Positions 1 through 6,959 of a DNA stretch of 64,000 nt are shown piece by piece (positions within the stretch are counted from its first letter, which is position 1; each line of letters opens with the position of its first letter). Origin of the DNA: Erwinia typographi (GTDB taxonomy: Bacteria > Pseudomonadota > Gammaproteobacteria > Enterobacterales > Enterobacteriaceae); the NCBI RefSeq assembly GCF_000773975.1, contig NZ_JRUQ01000030.1:1-64000 (forward strand), given 5' to 3'. The position numbers were made by a program, and so were the translations under genes. The notes below the pieces were generated by a model. That model did no database searches. It saw nothing but the letters and a program-made list of their open reading frames with translations, and was not told the origin of the DNA.

Positions 1-1
1 G

Positions 2-484
2 ATTATTCAACCACTACAAACCGATTTCTGGGATGACGTTGCCAGTCCAGCGAGTCATGCAGAAATATCTTGTGAAGGAGGGACCACCTTCAGCGCCCGC
101 AAACGCGCCATAATTTACGCCCTGCGCTGGGTACAGTCGCAGCGTGAATATGAAAATGTTATGCAGCATCTCTCAATAATGCCGGGGGAAGGAAAAAGAG
201 ACTGGCAGGCCAATGAACGGCGAGTAACGGCATTTCTGGCTCGAGGTGAGGAACCGCGAACGTATGGTTATGCAGGTTCACTGATCCCCAGTGCAAAAAA
301 TGTCACCATTGAACCCAGCCACTACGCTGAAAACCTGAAAAATCTTTACCTGCACCTACCGAAAACCCCTGCCATCCCGCCCGGTCACGTCCATATGTCG
401 ACCCTTCCTTTAAGGGAGGTACTCCCGATGTATCTTTACAGCTGTACGCGACTCATTGATTCCATGCACGGAGGTAAGTCATGA
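2..484 (+). CDS. 3' end of an unidentified gene, possible T6SS effector (5' end outside window)
   Basis: The reading frame is open from the window edge to a TGA at 482-484, so the start lies upstream. About 160 residues are visible. They are soluble, with no signal peptide or membrane segment, and include a segment around EEPRTYGYAGSLIPSAKN and a tail with HLPKTPAIPPGHVH. I cannot assign a family with confidence. A lipase-type (Tle) T6SS effector fits the neighbourhood, but this is only inference. The last 30 or so codons, from about 391 on, are encoded by the same leader repeat that precedes the later lipoprotein copies at 3782 and 5868. The native C-terminus may therefore have been replaced by recombination. 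The stop overlaps the next start by four bases (ATGA). Confidence 0.55.
   Translation: MIQPLQTDFWDDVASPASHAEISCEGGTTFSARKRAIIYALRWVQSQREYENVMQHLSIMPGEGKRDWQANERRVTAFLARGEEPRTYGYAGSLIPSAKNVTIEPSHYAENLKNLYLHLPKTPAIPPGHVHMSTLPLREVLPMYLYSCTRLIDSMHGGKS
391..480 (+). repeat. Leader repeat, copy 1
   Basis: This stretch contains a direct repeat (ATATGTCGACCCTTCCTTTA, then a TATCTTTACAGC segment, then CATGCACGGAGGTAAGTC). It recurs at 3782-3868 and, shortened, at 5868-5925. A further truncated version (CATGCACGGAGAGATAAGTC) precedes the copy at 1409. It supplies the GGAGG ribosome binding site of each lipoprotein gene and probably marks where homologous exchange occurs. Confidence 0.7.
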
Positions 485-1362
485 CACGGATGCAGAATTG
501 CCTGACGGCAGTGCTGATAATGATGGCGCTGGGTGGCTGCCGGGACGAGCAGAAAGTTAAAGCGGAACAGGATACGCTGGTTAACAGCTCGCTGGACAAT
601 ATGGTGGCAGTGAAAGGCGGGCATTTTCAAATGGGTGACTTTGGCCCCCTTATTGGTGAAAAGCTGCCGTTCAGCGCGGATAGGGACAATAAGCCGCTGC
701 ATCCGATCGAACTGTCTGACTTTCGTATCGGTAAATACCGGGTGACATGGGGAGAGTTTAACCGCTGGCTGGTTATCCAGGGGCAGGGGCAGAACGACTA
801 CTATCAGGAGATTATGAATGATAAAGATCCTGACTACGCCCCCCTGAAGATTGCTCTTGGCGACAGTTATCCTGCCTCCGCCAGCTGGAATGATGCCCGT
901 AGTTACTGCCAGTGGCTGGGACAGGTCAGCCATCGCCATATAGATTTACCAACCGAAGCGCAGTGGGAGTATGCGGCGCGCAGCCGGGGACAGTTCCTGA
1001 TTCTGGCTAACAGTGATAATTACTGGTACTTCGAGGATAACAAAGCCCGCAATATCGCCCCGTCCACTGAAAACCGTCCGGTTGGCTCCTATGCGCCGAA
1101 TCCGCTGGGGTTGTATGACATGCTGGGGAACGGAACAGACTGGGTTAAAGACTGGTATGCAGCAGATTATTACAGCCGCTCAGCCGGGAAAGATCCTCAG
1201 GGGCCAGAAACAGGAGAGAAAAAAGTTATTCGTGGGCGACAGGGGGCCCCCTCAGATTCACTCACTATGACCCGTGAGAGCATGAAGCCTGATGAAGTCT
1301 CGGGACCACCATCGAGATCCAGTGGTTTTCGCTGTGTGGAGAATGACCTGTCCATAAAGTAA
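481..1362 (+). CDS. SUMF1/FGE-fold lipoprotein, copy 1 (block types A-X)
   Basis: The product has 293 residues, with a short signal peptide ending in the lipobox LGGC (lipidated Cys20), so it is exported and membrane-anchored. Residues from about 45 to the end show the SUMF1 (formylglycine-generating enzyme-like) fold: VKGGHFQMGD near 44, YRVTWGEFNRW near 87, LPTEAQWEYAARS near 156, GLYDMLGNGTDW near 210 and the terminal SGFRCVEN. The cysteine pair that true aerobic FGEs carry before the last motif is absent, so enzymatic activity is unlikely. I infer a binding role, possibly immunity to a T6SS effector. The start follows GGAGG and overlaps the upstream stop by four bases. Residues about 98-125 are central block type A. 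Residues from about 174 on are C-terminal block type X, shared with the copy at 5926. Confidence 0.8.
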   Translation: MTRMQNCLTAVLIMMALGGCRDEQKVKAEQDTLVNSSLDNMVAVKGGHFQMGDFGPLIGEKLPFSADRDNKPLHPIELSDFRIGKYRVTWGEFNRWLVIQGQGQNDYYQEIMNDKDPDYAPLKIALGDSYPASASWNDARSYCQWLGQVSHRHIDLPTEAQWEYAARSRGQFLILANSDNYWYFEDNKARNIAPSTENRPVGSYAPNPLGLYDMLGNGTDWVKDWYAADYYSRSAGKDPQGPETGEKKVIRGRQGAPSDSLTMTRESMKPDEVSGPPSRSSGFRCVENDLSIK

Positions 1363-1408
1363 GTAAAACAATAGAGACCAGATGATCCCATGCACGGAGA
1401 GATAAGTC

Positions 1409-2296
1409 ATGACACGGAAGCAGAATTGCCTGACGGCAGTGCTGATAATGCTGGCGCTGGGTGGCTGCCGGGACGAACAGAAAGTTAAAGCGGAACAGGA
1501 TACGCTGGTTAACAGCTCGCTGGACAATATAGTGGCAGTGAAAGGCGGGCATTTTCAAATGGGAGACTTTGGCCCCCTTATTGGTGAAAAGCTGCCGTTC
1601 AGCGCGGATAGGGACAACAAGCCGCTGCACCCGATTGAACTGTCTGACTTTCGTATCGGTAAATACCGGGTGACATGGGGAGAGTTTAACCGCTGGCTGG
1701 TTATCCAGGGGCAGGGGCAGAACGACTACTATCAGGAGATTATGAATGATAAAGATCCTGACTACGCCCCCCTGAAGATTGCGCTTGGCGACAGTTATCC
1801 TGCCTCCGCCAGCTGGAATGATGCCCGTAGTTACTGCCTGTGGCTGGGACAGATGAGCCATCGCCATATAGATTTACCAACCGAAGCGCAGTGGGAGTAT
1901 GCGGCGCGCAGCCGGGGACAGTTCCTGATTTTTGGTAACAGCGATAACTGGTTTCACTATGAGAATGATGAAGCCCGTAATACGGCCCCGTCAGCGGAAA
2001 ACCGCCCGGTGGGTTCCTATGCGCCTAATCCGCTGGGGCTGTACGACATGCAGGGAAACGGCACGGACTGGATTAAAGACTGGTATGCAGTGGATTATTA
2101 CCATCATTCTTCAGCTAAAGACCCTGTAGGGCCTGCAAAAGGAAATAAGCGGGTTATCAGGGGGACACACCATGATGCGGGTGGCGGTTATACCATAACC
2201 AGAGGAAGTATGGCTCAAGACAAAGTACTGGGACCACCTTCCACATCAAGTGGCTTTCGCTGCGCGGAAAACGACCTGCCAACAAAGAATGAATAA
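1409..2296 (+). CDS. SUMF1/FGE-fold lipoprotein, copy 2 (block types A-Y)
   Basis: The 295-residue paralogue has lipobox LGGC near residue 20 and the same SUMF1-type landmarks as the gene at 481. The first 170 residues are almost identical to copy 1, including the central A block with IQGQGQNDYYQ. From about residue 174 it switches to the Y block (FGNSDNWFHYEN, then HHDAGGGYTITRGSM), which it shares with copy 3. It lies only 46 bp after copy 1 and starts at ATG behind a GGAGAG ribosome binding site in a shortened leader. The FGE catalytic cysteines are missing here too. It is followed 32 bp later by the frameshifted effector-like gene, and the two are probably cotranscribed. Periplasmic immunity or adaptor function is an inference from context. 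Confidence 0.8.
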   Translation: MTRKQNCLTAVLIMLALGGCRDEQKVKAEQDTLVNSSLDNIVAVKGGHFQMGDFGPLIGEKLPFSADRDNKPLHPIELSDFRIGKYRVTWGEFNRWLVIQGQGQNDYYQEIMNDKDPDYAPLKIALGDSYPASASWNDARSYCLWLGQMSHRHIDLPTEAQWEYAARSRGQFLIFGNSDNWFHYENDEARNTAPSAENRPVGSYAPNPLGLYDMQGNGTDWIKDWYAVDYYHHSSAKDPVGPAKGNKRVIRGTHHDAGGGYTITRGSMAQDKVLGPPSTSSGFRCAENDLPTKNE

Positions 2297-2328
2297 CTGG
2301 ATTTAATGAAAATAAACAAGGAGCGGTT

Positions 2329-3020
2329 ATGTACAACAACAATGAAGTCATAAGTCATTTGCAGACTAATAAAATTCTTGCATTAAAGCTCGAGCATGCA
2401 TTAACTGGCGTAGCAAACGCCGTATCAAATCAGATTGAATCGATAGGCGCAGGCGCAACGCGTGCATTGTATTACACATCCTGCTTTAGTGATGAATATC
2501 AGGATGTATGCCAGCAACAAAAAAATAAGATATTCGCTTCAAAAAAGGTGTTATTTATCTTCTGCGACATGGCGATGTTGCGTATAATATGCTAAAAATA
2601 TATTTTGAAGAAATATTAAAATATAAGACTTCCGAACAGCTGGAACACATCAAACAAAGGCTAATGGTTGTTAATATACATATTGCCGCCAGTTCGCTGA
2701 CAAATGCTGGATTTGCTTTAGCAACAGCATCATTTGTCGCTGCAGGCATGAATTTAAGCCTCGAACTCAGTGAACTGGCAGGGCGAAGAGCGGGGCAGGT
2801 CATTGGGGTTATTGGCATATACGGCATTGTCCAGAAAGCAGCAGATAGCGCATATCGTCTTCATATTACTTATCCAGCTTACTACTCAGCGCTATACGCT
2901 CAAGAGCTGGAAATGATGTACTTCCTGATAGAACCATTGTTTGAGCGAGCTGAGGCGTTTAAAGCACAATGGGTATCGGATGGCGAAATTGCAGACATTA
3001 TCACAAGGATGATTCGATAA
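2329..3020 (+). pseudogene. Frameshifted copy of the 229-aa candidate pore-forming effector
   Basis: From ATG 2329 the first 65 or so codons match the intact gene at 4786 (MYNN, LALKLEHALTGVANAVSNQI, CQQQK). The frame is then lost and runs to TAA at 2593. From about 2532 a second frame reads DIRFKKGVIYLLRHGDV and continues through MLKIYFEEI to the expected C-terminus at 3020. Adding one base in the A-rich stretch around 2518-2533 restores a full-length protein. So this is a single-base deletion, or a sequencing error, in an otherwise well-preserved gene. An internal ATG at 2589 could yield a 143-residue C-terminal piece carrying the hydrophobic region. AT-rich codon use contrasts with the flanking lipoproteins and suggests foreign origin. 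Confidence 0.75.
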
Positions 3021-3022
3021 TC

Positions 3023-3223
3023 ATGATGAATATTATTAAAAGGTTTTTCAGTCGGATATTCAGGTCGTTGATTTCATATTATGGCCCGGCAGTACTGACA
3101 ATAATATTCTCTTTGGTTCAGGGCTTATTATATCCGGATGGCCCGATCTGGCCTACCCCCTTATTCTTTGTGTTTGTAATGGTTATTTTATCGATATATG
3201 AGCATGTAAAGTTAAAACGTTAG
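3023..3223 (+). CDS. Small two-helix membrane protein, candidate immunity protein (copy 1)
   Basis: The 66-residue product has a basic N-terminus (KRFFSR) and two hydrophobic segments, about residues 14-34 and 41-58, separated by a short PDGPIWP turn. It follows the effector-like gene by two bases, and ATG 3026 is an alternative start. The paralogue at 5478 shares SYYGP/SIYGP-AVLTIIF and the GPIWP/SPVWP turn. Its size and topology, and its position right after a hydrophobic candidate toxin, fit an inner-membrane immunity protein that blocks a pore. That function is inferred. It remains intact although its partner is frameshifted, as expected if immunity is still needed against neighbours. Confidence 0.6.
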   Translation: MMNIIKRFFSRIFRSLISYYGPAVLTIIFSLVQGLLYPDGPIWPTPLFFVFVMVILSIYEHVKLKR

Positions 3224-3255
3224 CATTATCGTAAATTTATTTATAAGGAAATTGT

Positions 3256-3735
3256 ATGTCTACACCCGCACATTTATGGCTTGAAGATGAAAATGGCTCT
3301 CCGATTGTTGGCTGTTGTTTAATGCCGCTGCGCCTGGGCTCTGTTGAGTTAAAATCATTTTCCCACGGAGTAACTATTCCTGTGGATCCAAACTGGGGGA
3401 AACTTACGGGTACGCGCGTTCACCGCCCTATCACTATAGTGAAGGAATTTGATCAGACAACACCACTTCTGTACCGAGCTGTTTGCGAAGGCCGAACCAT
3501 GAAGAAGGCGACAATCAAGATGTACCGTATTCTGGAATCAGGCATCGAGGCCGAGTATTTCAATATCATTCTTGAAAACGTCAAGTTCACAACGGTTGCG
3601 CCATATCTGTCCCCTAACGGTATGAGTAATACTCACCTTGAAACGCTCGAATTGCGTTATGAGGCGATAACCTGGAAGTATACGGAAGGAAATATTATCT
3701 ATCGTGATTCATTGAATGAGCGTTGTTGTGCCTGA
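3256..3735 (+). CDS. hcp: Hcp-family T6SS tube protein
   Basis: The 159-residue protein matches the Hcp1 family in length and layout: STPAHLWLEDENGSPIVG at the N-terminus, a central LYRAVCEGRTMKKATIKMYR, and a C-terminal THLETLELRYEAITWKYTEG with GNIIYRDS. Hcp hexamers stack into the T6SS inner tube and can carry small effectors in their lumen. It follows the small membrane gene by 32 bp and starts at ATG behind AAGGAA. No T6SS sheath or baseplate gene is in view, so this is an orphan copy that probably serves as a dedicated carrier for the adjacent cargo. The GSVELKSFSHGVTIPVDP segment differs from the Hcp at 24360, so the two belong to different subgroups. Confidence 0.88.
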   Translation: MSTPAHLWLEDENGSPIVGCCLMPLRLGSVELKSFSHGVTIPVDPNWGKLTGTRVHRPITIVKEFDQTTPLLYRAVCEGRTMKKATIKMYRILESGIEAEYFNIILENVKFTTVAPYLSPNGMSNTHLETLELRYEAITWKYTEGNIIYRDSLNERCCA

Positions 3736-3781
3736 CAACGAAGGGAATCAGAAGAGGCATTTGCCTCCTCTGACACTAATA

Positions 3782-3868
3782 TATGTCGACCCTTCCTTTA
3801 AGGAAGGTACTACCCATATATCTTTACAGCTTTACGCGACTCATTGATGCCATGCACGGAGGTAAGTC
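3782..3868 (+). repeat. Leader repeat, copy 2
   Basis: Direct repeat of 391-480, here fully intergenic between the hcp stop and the third lipoprotein. It ends in the GGAGG ribosome binding site of that gene. The hcp stop is followed by an inverted pair (AGAGGCA...TGCCTCCTCT, about 3753-3770) that could attenuate transcription between modules. Confidence 0.7.
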
Positions 3869-4753
3869 ATGACACGAATGCAGAATTGCCTGACGGGAAT
3901 GCTGATAATGCTGGCGCTGGGTGGCTGCCGGGACGAGCAGAAAGTTAAAGCGGAACAGGATACGCTGGTTAACAGCTCGCTGGACAATATGCTGACAGTG
4001 AAAGGCGGGCATTTTCAAATGGGAGACTTTGGCCCCCTTATTGGTGAAAAGCTGCCGTTCAGCGCGGATAGGGACAACAAGCCGCTGCACCCGATCGAAC
4101 TGTCTGACTTTCGTATCGGTAAATACCGGGTGACATGGGGTGAGTTTAACCGCTGGCTGGATATTCAGCGACGGAATCTGAGCGATTTCTATGAGGATGC
4201 CCGTGACAGTAAATATACATGGAAAAGCGGGCGGGAAGCACTTGGCGACAGTTATCCGGCCTCCGCCAGCTGGAATGATGCCCGAAGTTACTGTCTGTGG
4301 CTGGGACAGGTCAGCCATCGCCATATAGATTTACCAACCGAAGCGCAGTGGGAGTATGCGGCGCGCAGCCGGGGACAGTTCCTGATTTTTGGTAACAGCG
4401 ATAACTGGTTTCACTATGAGAATGATGAAGCCCGTAATACGGCCCCGTCAGCGGAAAACCGCCCGGTGGGTTCCTATACGCCTAATCCGCTGGGGCTGTA
4501 CGACATGCAGGGAAACGGCACGGACTGGATTAAAGACTGGTATGCAGCGGATTATTACCATCATTCTTTAGCTAAAGACCCTGTAGGGCCTGCAGAAGGA
4601 AATAAGCGGGTTATCAGGGGGACACACCATGATGCGGGTGGCGGTTATACCATAACCAGAGGAAGTATGGCTCCAGACAAAGTACTGGGGCCACCATCCA
4701 CATCAAGTGGCTTTCGCTGCGCGGAAAATAACCTGCCAACAAAGAATGAATAA
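3869..4753 (+). CDS. SUMF1/FGE-fold lipoprotein, copy 3 (block types B-Y)
   Basis: The 294-residue lipoprotein (LGGC lipobox, Cys20) has the SUMF1-type fold of its three neighbours. Its central block, after EFNRWL, is type B (DIQRRNLSDFYEDARDSKYT), shared with copy 4 and replacing the A block of copies 1 and 2. Its C-terminal block is type Y (FGNSDNWFHYEN), shared with copy 2. The switches fall in conserved framework, with no frameshift. It lies 132 bp after hcp, behind an intact leader repeat and GGAGG site, and is followed 32 bp later by the intact effector-like gene. FGE catalytic cysteines are absent. A binding or immunity role is inferred from lipidation, amplification and T6SS neighbours. 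Confidence 0.8.
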   Translation: MTRMQNCLTGMLIMLALGGCRDEQKVKAEQDTLVNSSLDNMLTVKGGHFQMGDFGPLIGEKLPFSADRDNKPLHPIELSDFRIGKYRVTWGEFNRWLDIQRRNLSDFYEDARDSKYTWKSGREALGDSYPASASWNDARSYCLWLGQVSHRHIDLPTEAQWEYAARSRGQFLIFGNSDNWFHYENDEARNTAPSAENRPVGSYTPNPLGLYDMQGNGTDWIKDWYAADYYHHSLAKDPVGPAEGNKRVIRGTHHDAGGGYTITRGSMAPDKVLGPPSTSSGFRCAENNLPTKNE

Positions 4754-4785
4754 CTGGATTTAATGAATATAAACAAGGAGCGGTT

Positions 4786-5475
4786 ATGTACAACAATGAA
4801 GTCATAAGTTATTTGCAGGCCAATAAAATTCTTGCATTAAAGCTCGAGCATGCATTAACTGGCGTAGCAAACGCCGTATCAAATCAGATCGAAGCATTAG
4901 GGAAGGGAGCGACCCGCCTGCTGTATTACACGTCCTGCTTCACCGATGAATATAACGATGTTTGCCAACAACAAAAGACGGAAGATATCCGCTTTAGGGA
5001 CGCTGTTTACAAGCTTATACGCCACGGTGATGTGGTTTATGACATGCTAAAAATCTACTTTGAAGAAATATTCAAATACAAAACATCAGATCAATTAGAA
5101 CACATCAAGCAGTCTCTTATGGCTGTGAATGTCCATATTGCTGCCAGTTCTCTCACCAGTACCGGATTTGTGTTAGCTGTCGCCAGTGCTGTGCGAATTG
5201 GGTTAAATCTCAGTCTCGACATTAGCGCTCTTGCAGGTAAGCGGGCCTCCCGTGGTATTGCGGCGGTCGGGATTTATGGTGTTGTGCAGAAGGCTGCCGA
5301 CAGCGCTCATAGTCTGTATATTCAATACCCTGCTTATTACGCTGCGCTCTATGAGCAAGGGCTGGAGATGCTTTACTTTCTCATTGAACCTGTGTTCAAA
5401 AAAGCAGGTGCTATCGAAGCACATTGGACATCAGATCATGATATTTCGAACATTATCAGCAAGATGATTCAATAG
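4786..5475 (+). CDS. Candidate pore-forming T6SS effector (intact copy)
   Basis: I do not recognise a named domain in this 229-residue protein. It has no signal peptide. Residues about 1-100 look helical and charged (ALKLEHALTGVANAVSNQIE, VYDMLKIYFEEIFKYK). Residues about 110-175 are a long glycine/alanine-rich hydrophobic stretch (VHIAASSLTSTGFVLAVAS, SRGIAAVGIYGVVQKAADS) that could form amphipathic membrane hairpins. The start follows AAGGAG. A two-helix membrane protein begins two bases after the stop and Hcp follows, the arrangement of a small Hcp-delivered effector with membrane immunity. The size and character recall Ssp6-type ion-selective pore effectors of Serratia, but I could not align them. 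Effector function is an inference. Confidence 0.55.
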   Translation: MYNNEVISYLQANKILALKLEHALTGVANAVSNQIEALGKGATRLLYYTSCFTDEYNDVCQQQKTEDIRFRDAVYKLIRHGDVVYDMLKIYFEEIFKYKTSDQLEHIKQSLMAVNVHIAASSLTSTGFVLAVASAVRIGLNLSLDISALAGKRASRGIAAVGIYGVVQKAADSAHSLYIQYPAYYAALYEQGLEMLYFLIEPVFKKAGAIEAHWTSDHDISNIISKMIQ

Positions 5476-5477
5476 CC

Positions 5478-5666
5478 ATGCTGGGATATATAAAACGTTT
5501 TTTACGGTGGCAGGGGCGGTTCTTCTTCTCGATCTATGGCCCTACCATGCTAACCATTATTTTTGCCTTGCTTCAGGCTCATTTTTTTCCTGGTAGTCCA
5601 GTCTGGCCAATCGGTGTTTTCTTCATAGCCGTAATGATTATTTTTGGTCGTTATGTGAAATGGTGA
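5478..5666 (+). CDS. Small two-helix membrane protein, candidate immunity protein (copy 2)
   Basis: The 62-residue product has a basic start (IKRFLRWQGR), then two hydrophobic helices separated by FFPGSPVWPIG, with the C-terminus ending in RYVKW. It is the paralogue of the gene at 3023. It begins two bases after the 229-residue gene, so translation is probably coupled. Direct pairing with a hydrophobic candidate toxin suggests an inner-membrane immunity protein. The alternative is an accessory membrane protein of unknown role. Confidence 0.6.
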   Translation: MLGYIKRFLRWQGRFFFSIYGPTMLTIIFALLQAHFFPGSPVWPIGVFFIAVMIIFGRYVKW

Positions 5667-5712
5667 AGCGCTGGTCATCCCAAAATCTAATATTTATCGA
5701 TAAGGAAATTTT

Positions 5713-5904
5713 ATGTCTACACCCGTACATTTATGGCTTGAAGATGAAAATGGCTCTCCGATTGTTGGCAGTGGTTTAATGCCGCTGCGCCTGGGTTCTG
5801 TTGAGTTAAAATCATTCTCCCACGGAGTAACTATTCCTGTGGATCCGAGCAGGAGGAAACTTACGACTACCCATATATCTTTACAGCTGTACGTGACTCA
5901 TTGA
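5713..5904 (+). pseudogene. Truncated hcp fused to the next leader repeat
   Basis: The first 50 codons are nearly identical to the intact hcp at 3256 (STPVHLWLEDENGSPIVGSG, SFSHGVTIPVDP). At about 5867 the sequence jumps into the leader repeat of the next lipoprotein (ACTACCCATATATC). The reading frame ends after 13 unrelated codons at 5904. The remaining 110 or so Hcp residues are missing, including the strands needed for ring assembly, so the product should not be functional. The junction is a recombination scar of the array. Confidence 0.85.
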
Positions 5905-5925
5905 TGCCATGCACGGAGGTAAGTC
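5868..5925 (+). repeat. Leader repeat, copy 3 (shortened)
   Basis: This is the downstream two thirds of the leader repeat, joined directly to the truncated hcp. It keeps the CATGCACGGAGGTAAGTC segment with the ribosome binding site of the fourth lipoprotein. Confidence 0.7.
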
Positions 5926-6804
5926 ATGACACGAAAGCAGAATTGCCTGACGGCAGTGCTGATAATAATGGCGTTGGGTGGCTGCCGGGACGCTCAGAAA
6001 GTTAAAGCGGAGCAGGATAGGCTGGTTAATAGCTCGCTGAACAATATGCTGACAGTGAAAGGCGGGCATTTTCAAATGGGAGACTTTGGCCCCCTTATTG
6101 GTGAAAAGCTGCCGTTCAGCGCGGATAGGGACAATAAGCCGCTGCACCCGATCGAACTGTCTGACTTTCGTATCGGTAAATACCGGGTGACATGGGGTGA
6201 GTTTAACCGCTGGCTGGATATTCAGCGACGGGATCTGAGCGATTTCTATAAGGATGCCCGTGACAGTAAATATACATGGAAAAGCGGGCGGGAAGCACTT
6301 GGCGACAGTTATCCGGCCTCCGCCAGCTGGAATGATGCCCGAAGTTACTGTCTGTGGCTGGGACAGGTCAGCCATCGCCATATAGATTTACCAACCGAAG
6401 CTCAGTGGGAGTACGCGGCGCGCAGCCGGGGACAGTTCCTGATTCTGGCTAACAGTGATAATTACTGGTACTTCGAGGATAACAAAGCCCGCAATATCGC
6501 CCCGTCCACTGAAAACCGTCCGGTTGGCTCCTATGCGCCGAATCCGCTGGGGTTGTATGACATGCTGGGGAACGGAATAGACTGGGTTAAAGACTGGTAT
6601 GCAGCAGATTATTACAGCCGCTCAGCCGGGAAAGATCCTCAGGGGCCAGAAACAGGAGAGAAAAAAGTTATTCGTGGGGGACAGGGGGCCCCCTCAGATT
6701 CACTCACTATGACCCGTGAGAGCATGAAGCCTGACGAAGTCTCGGGACCACCATCCACATCAAGTGGTTTTCGCTGCGTGGAAAACAACCTTCTAATAAA
6801 ATAA
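5926..6804 (+). CDS. SUMF1/FGE-fold lipoprotein, copy 4 (block types B-X)
   Basis: The 292-residue lipoprotein has lipobox LGGC near residue 20. It combines the central B block (DIQRRDLSDFYKDARDSKYT, as copy 3) with the C-terminal X block (LANSDNYWYFEDNKARNIAP, as copy 1), completing all four possible combinations in the array. The SUMF1 landmarks LPTEAQWEYAARS and SGFRCVEN are present. The active-site cysteine pair of genuine FGEs is not. It is the last gene of the array, is not followed by an effector module, and is closed by a terminator 70 bp downstream. An orphan immunity gene kept for protection is the simplest reading, by inference. Confidence 0.8.
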   Translation: MTRKQNCLTAVLIIMALGGCRDAQKVKAEQDRLVNSSLNNMLTVKGGHFQMGDFGPLIGEKLPFSADRDNKPLHPIELSDFRIGKYRVTWGEFNRWLDIQRRDLSDFYKDARDSKYTWKSGREALGDSYPASASWNDARSYCLWLGQVSHRHIDLPTEAQWEYAARSRGQFLILANSDNYWYFEDNKARNIAPSTENRPVGSYAPNPLGLYDMLGNGIDWVKDWYAADYYSRSAGKDPQGPETGEKKVIRGGQGAPSDSLTMTRESMKPDEVSGPPSTSSGFRCVENNLLIK

Positions 6805-6872
6805 ATAAACAATACGAGACTCGTTCTCGTCGTAAAATTCTAAAAGACAGCAGTGTCGTTTTTACGTCAGCA

Positions 6873-6900
6873 AAGGCCCGAATTATCGGGCCTTCTTTCT
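6873..6900 (+). terminator. Rho-independent terminator of the lipoprotein array
   Basis: Nine-base perfect stem AAGGCCCGA/TCGGGCCTT with an ATTA loop, followed by TCTTTCT. It separates the plus-strand array from the minus-strand VOC gene. Confidence 0.8.
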
Positions 6901-6959
6901 AAAAGTTATGACGCTTCCCATTGATTGCGCAAGGACTGTATCCCTGAGCGCACTTGCCG

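Larger units (their letters stand above)
391..6804 (+). repeat. Tandem T6SS-associated module array
   Basis: Four near-identical lipoprotein genes (481, 1409, 3869, 5926) alternate with two copies of an effector-like/small-membrane/Hcp module (2329-3735 and 4786-5904). The inter-gene spacers are also repeated. The second module copy is cut inside hcp and joined to the leader of the fourth lipoprotein. The first module copy is frameshifted in its large gene. This looks like repeated unequal homologous recombination, with decay of some copies and conservation of the lipoproteins. A transcription terminator closes the array at 6873-6900. Confidence 0.8.

Noticed and set aside
436-939. Antisense open frames over each lipoprotein copy (also 1265-1867, 3824-4324, 5881-6381)
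   Set aside because: They repeat because the sense genes repeat. They have no ribosome binding site, and the sense frame has a lipobox and conserved domain.
481-1362. Calling the lipoproteins formylglycine-generating enzymes
   Set aside because: The catalytic cysteine pair is missing and no sulfatase gene is near. Only the fold is supported.
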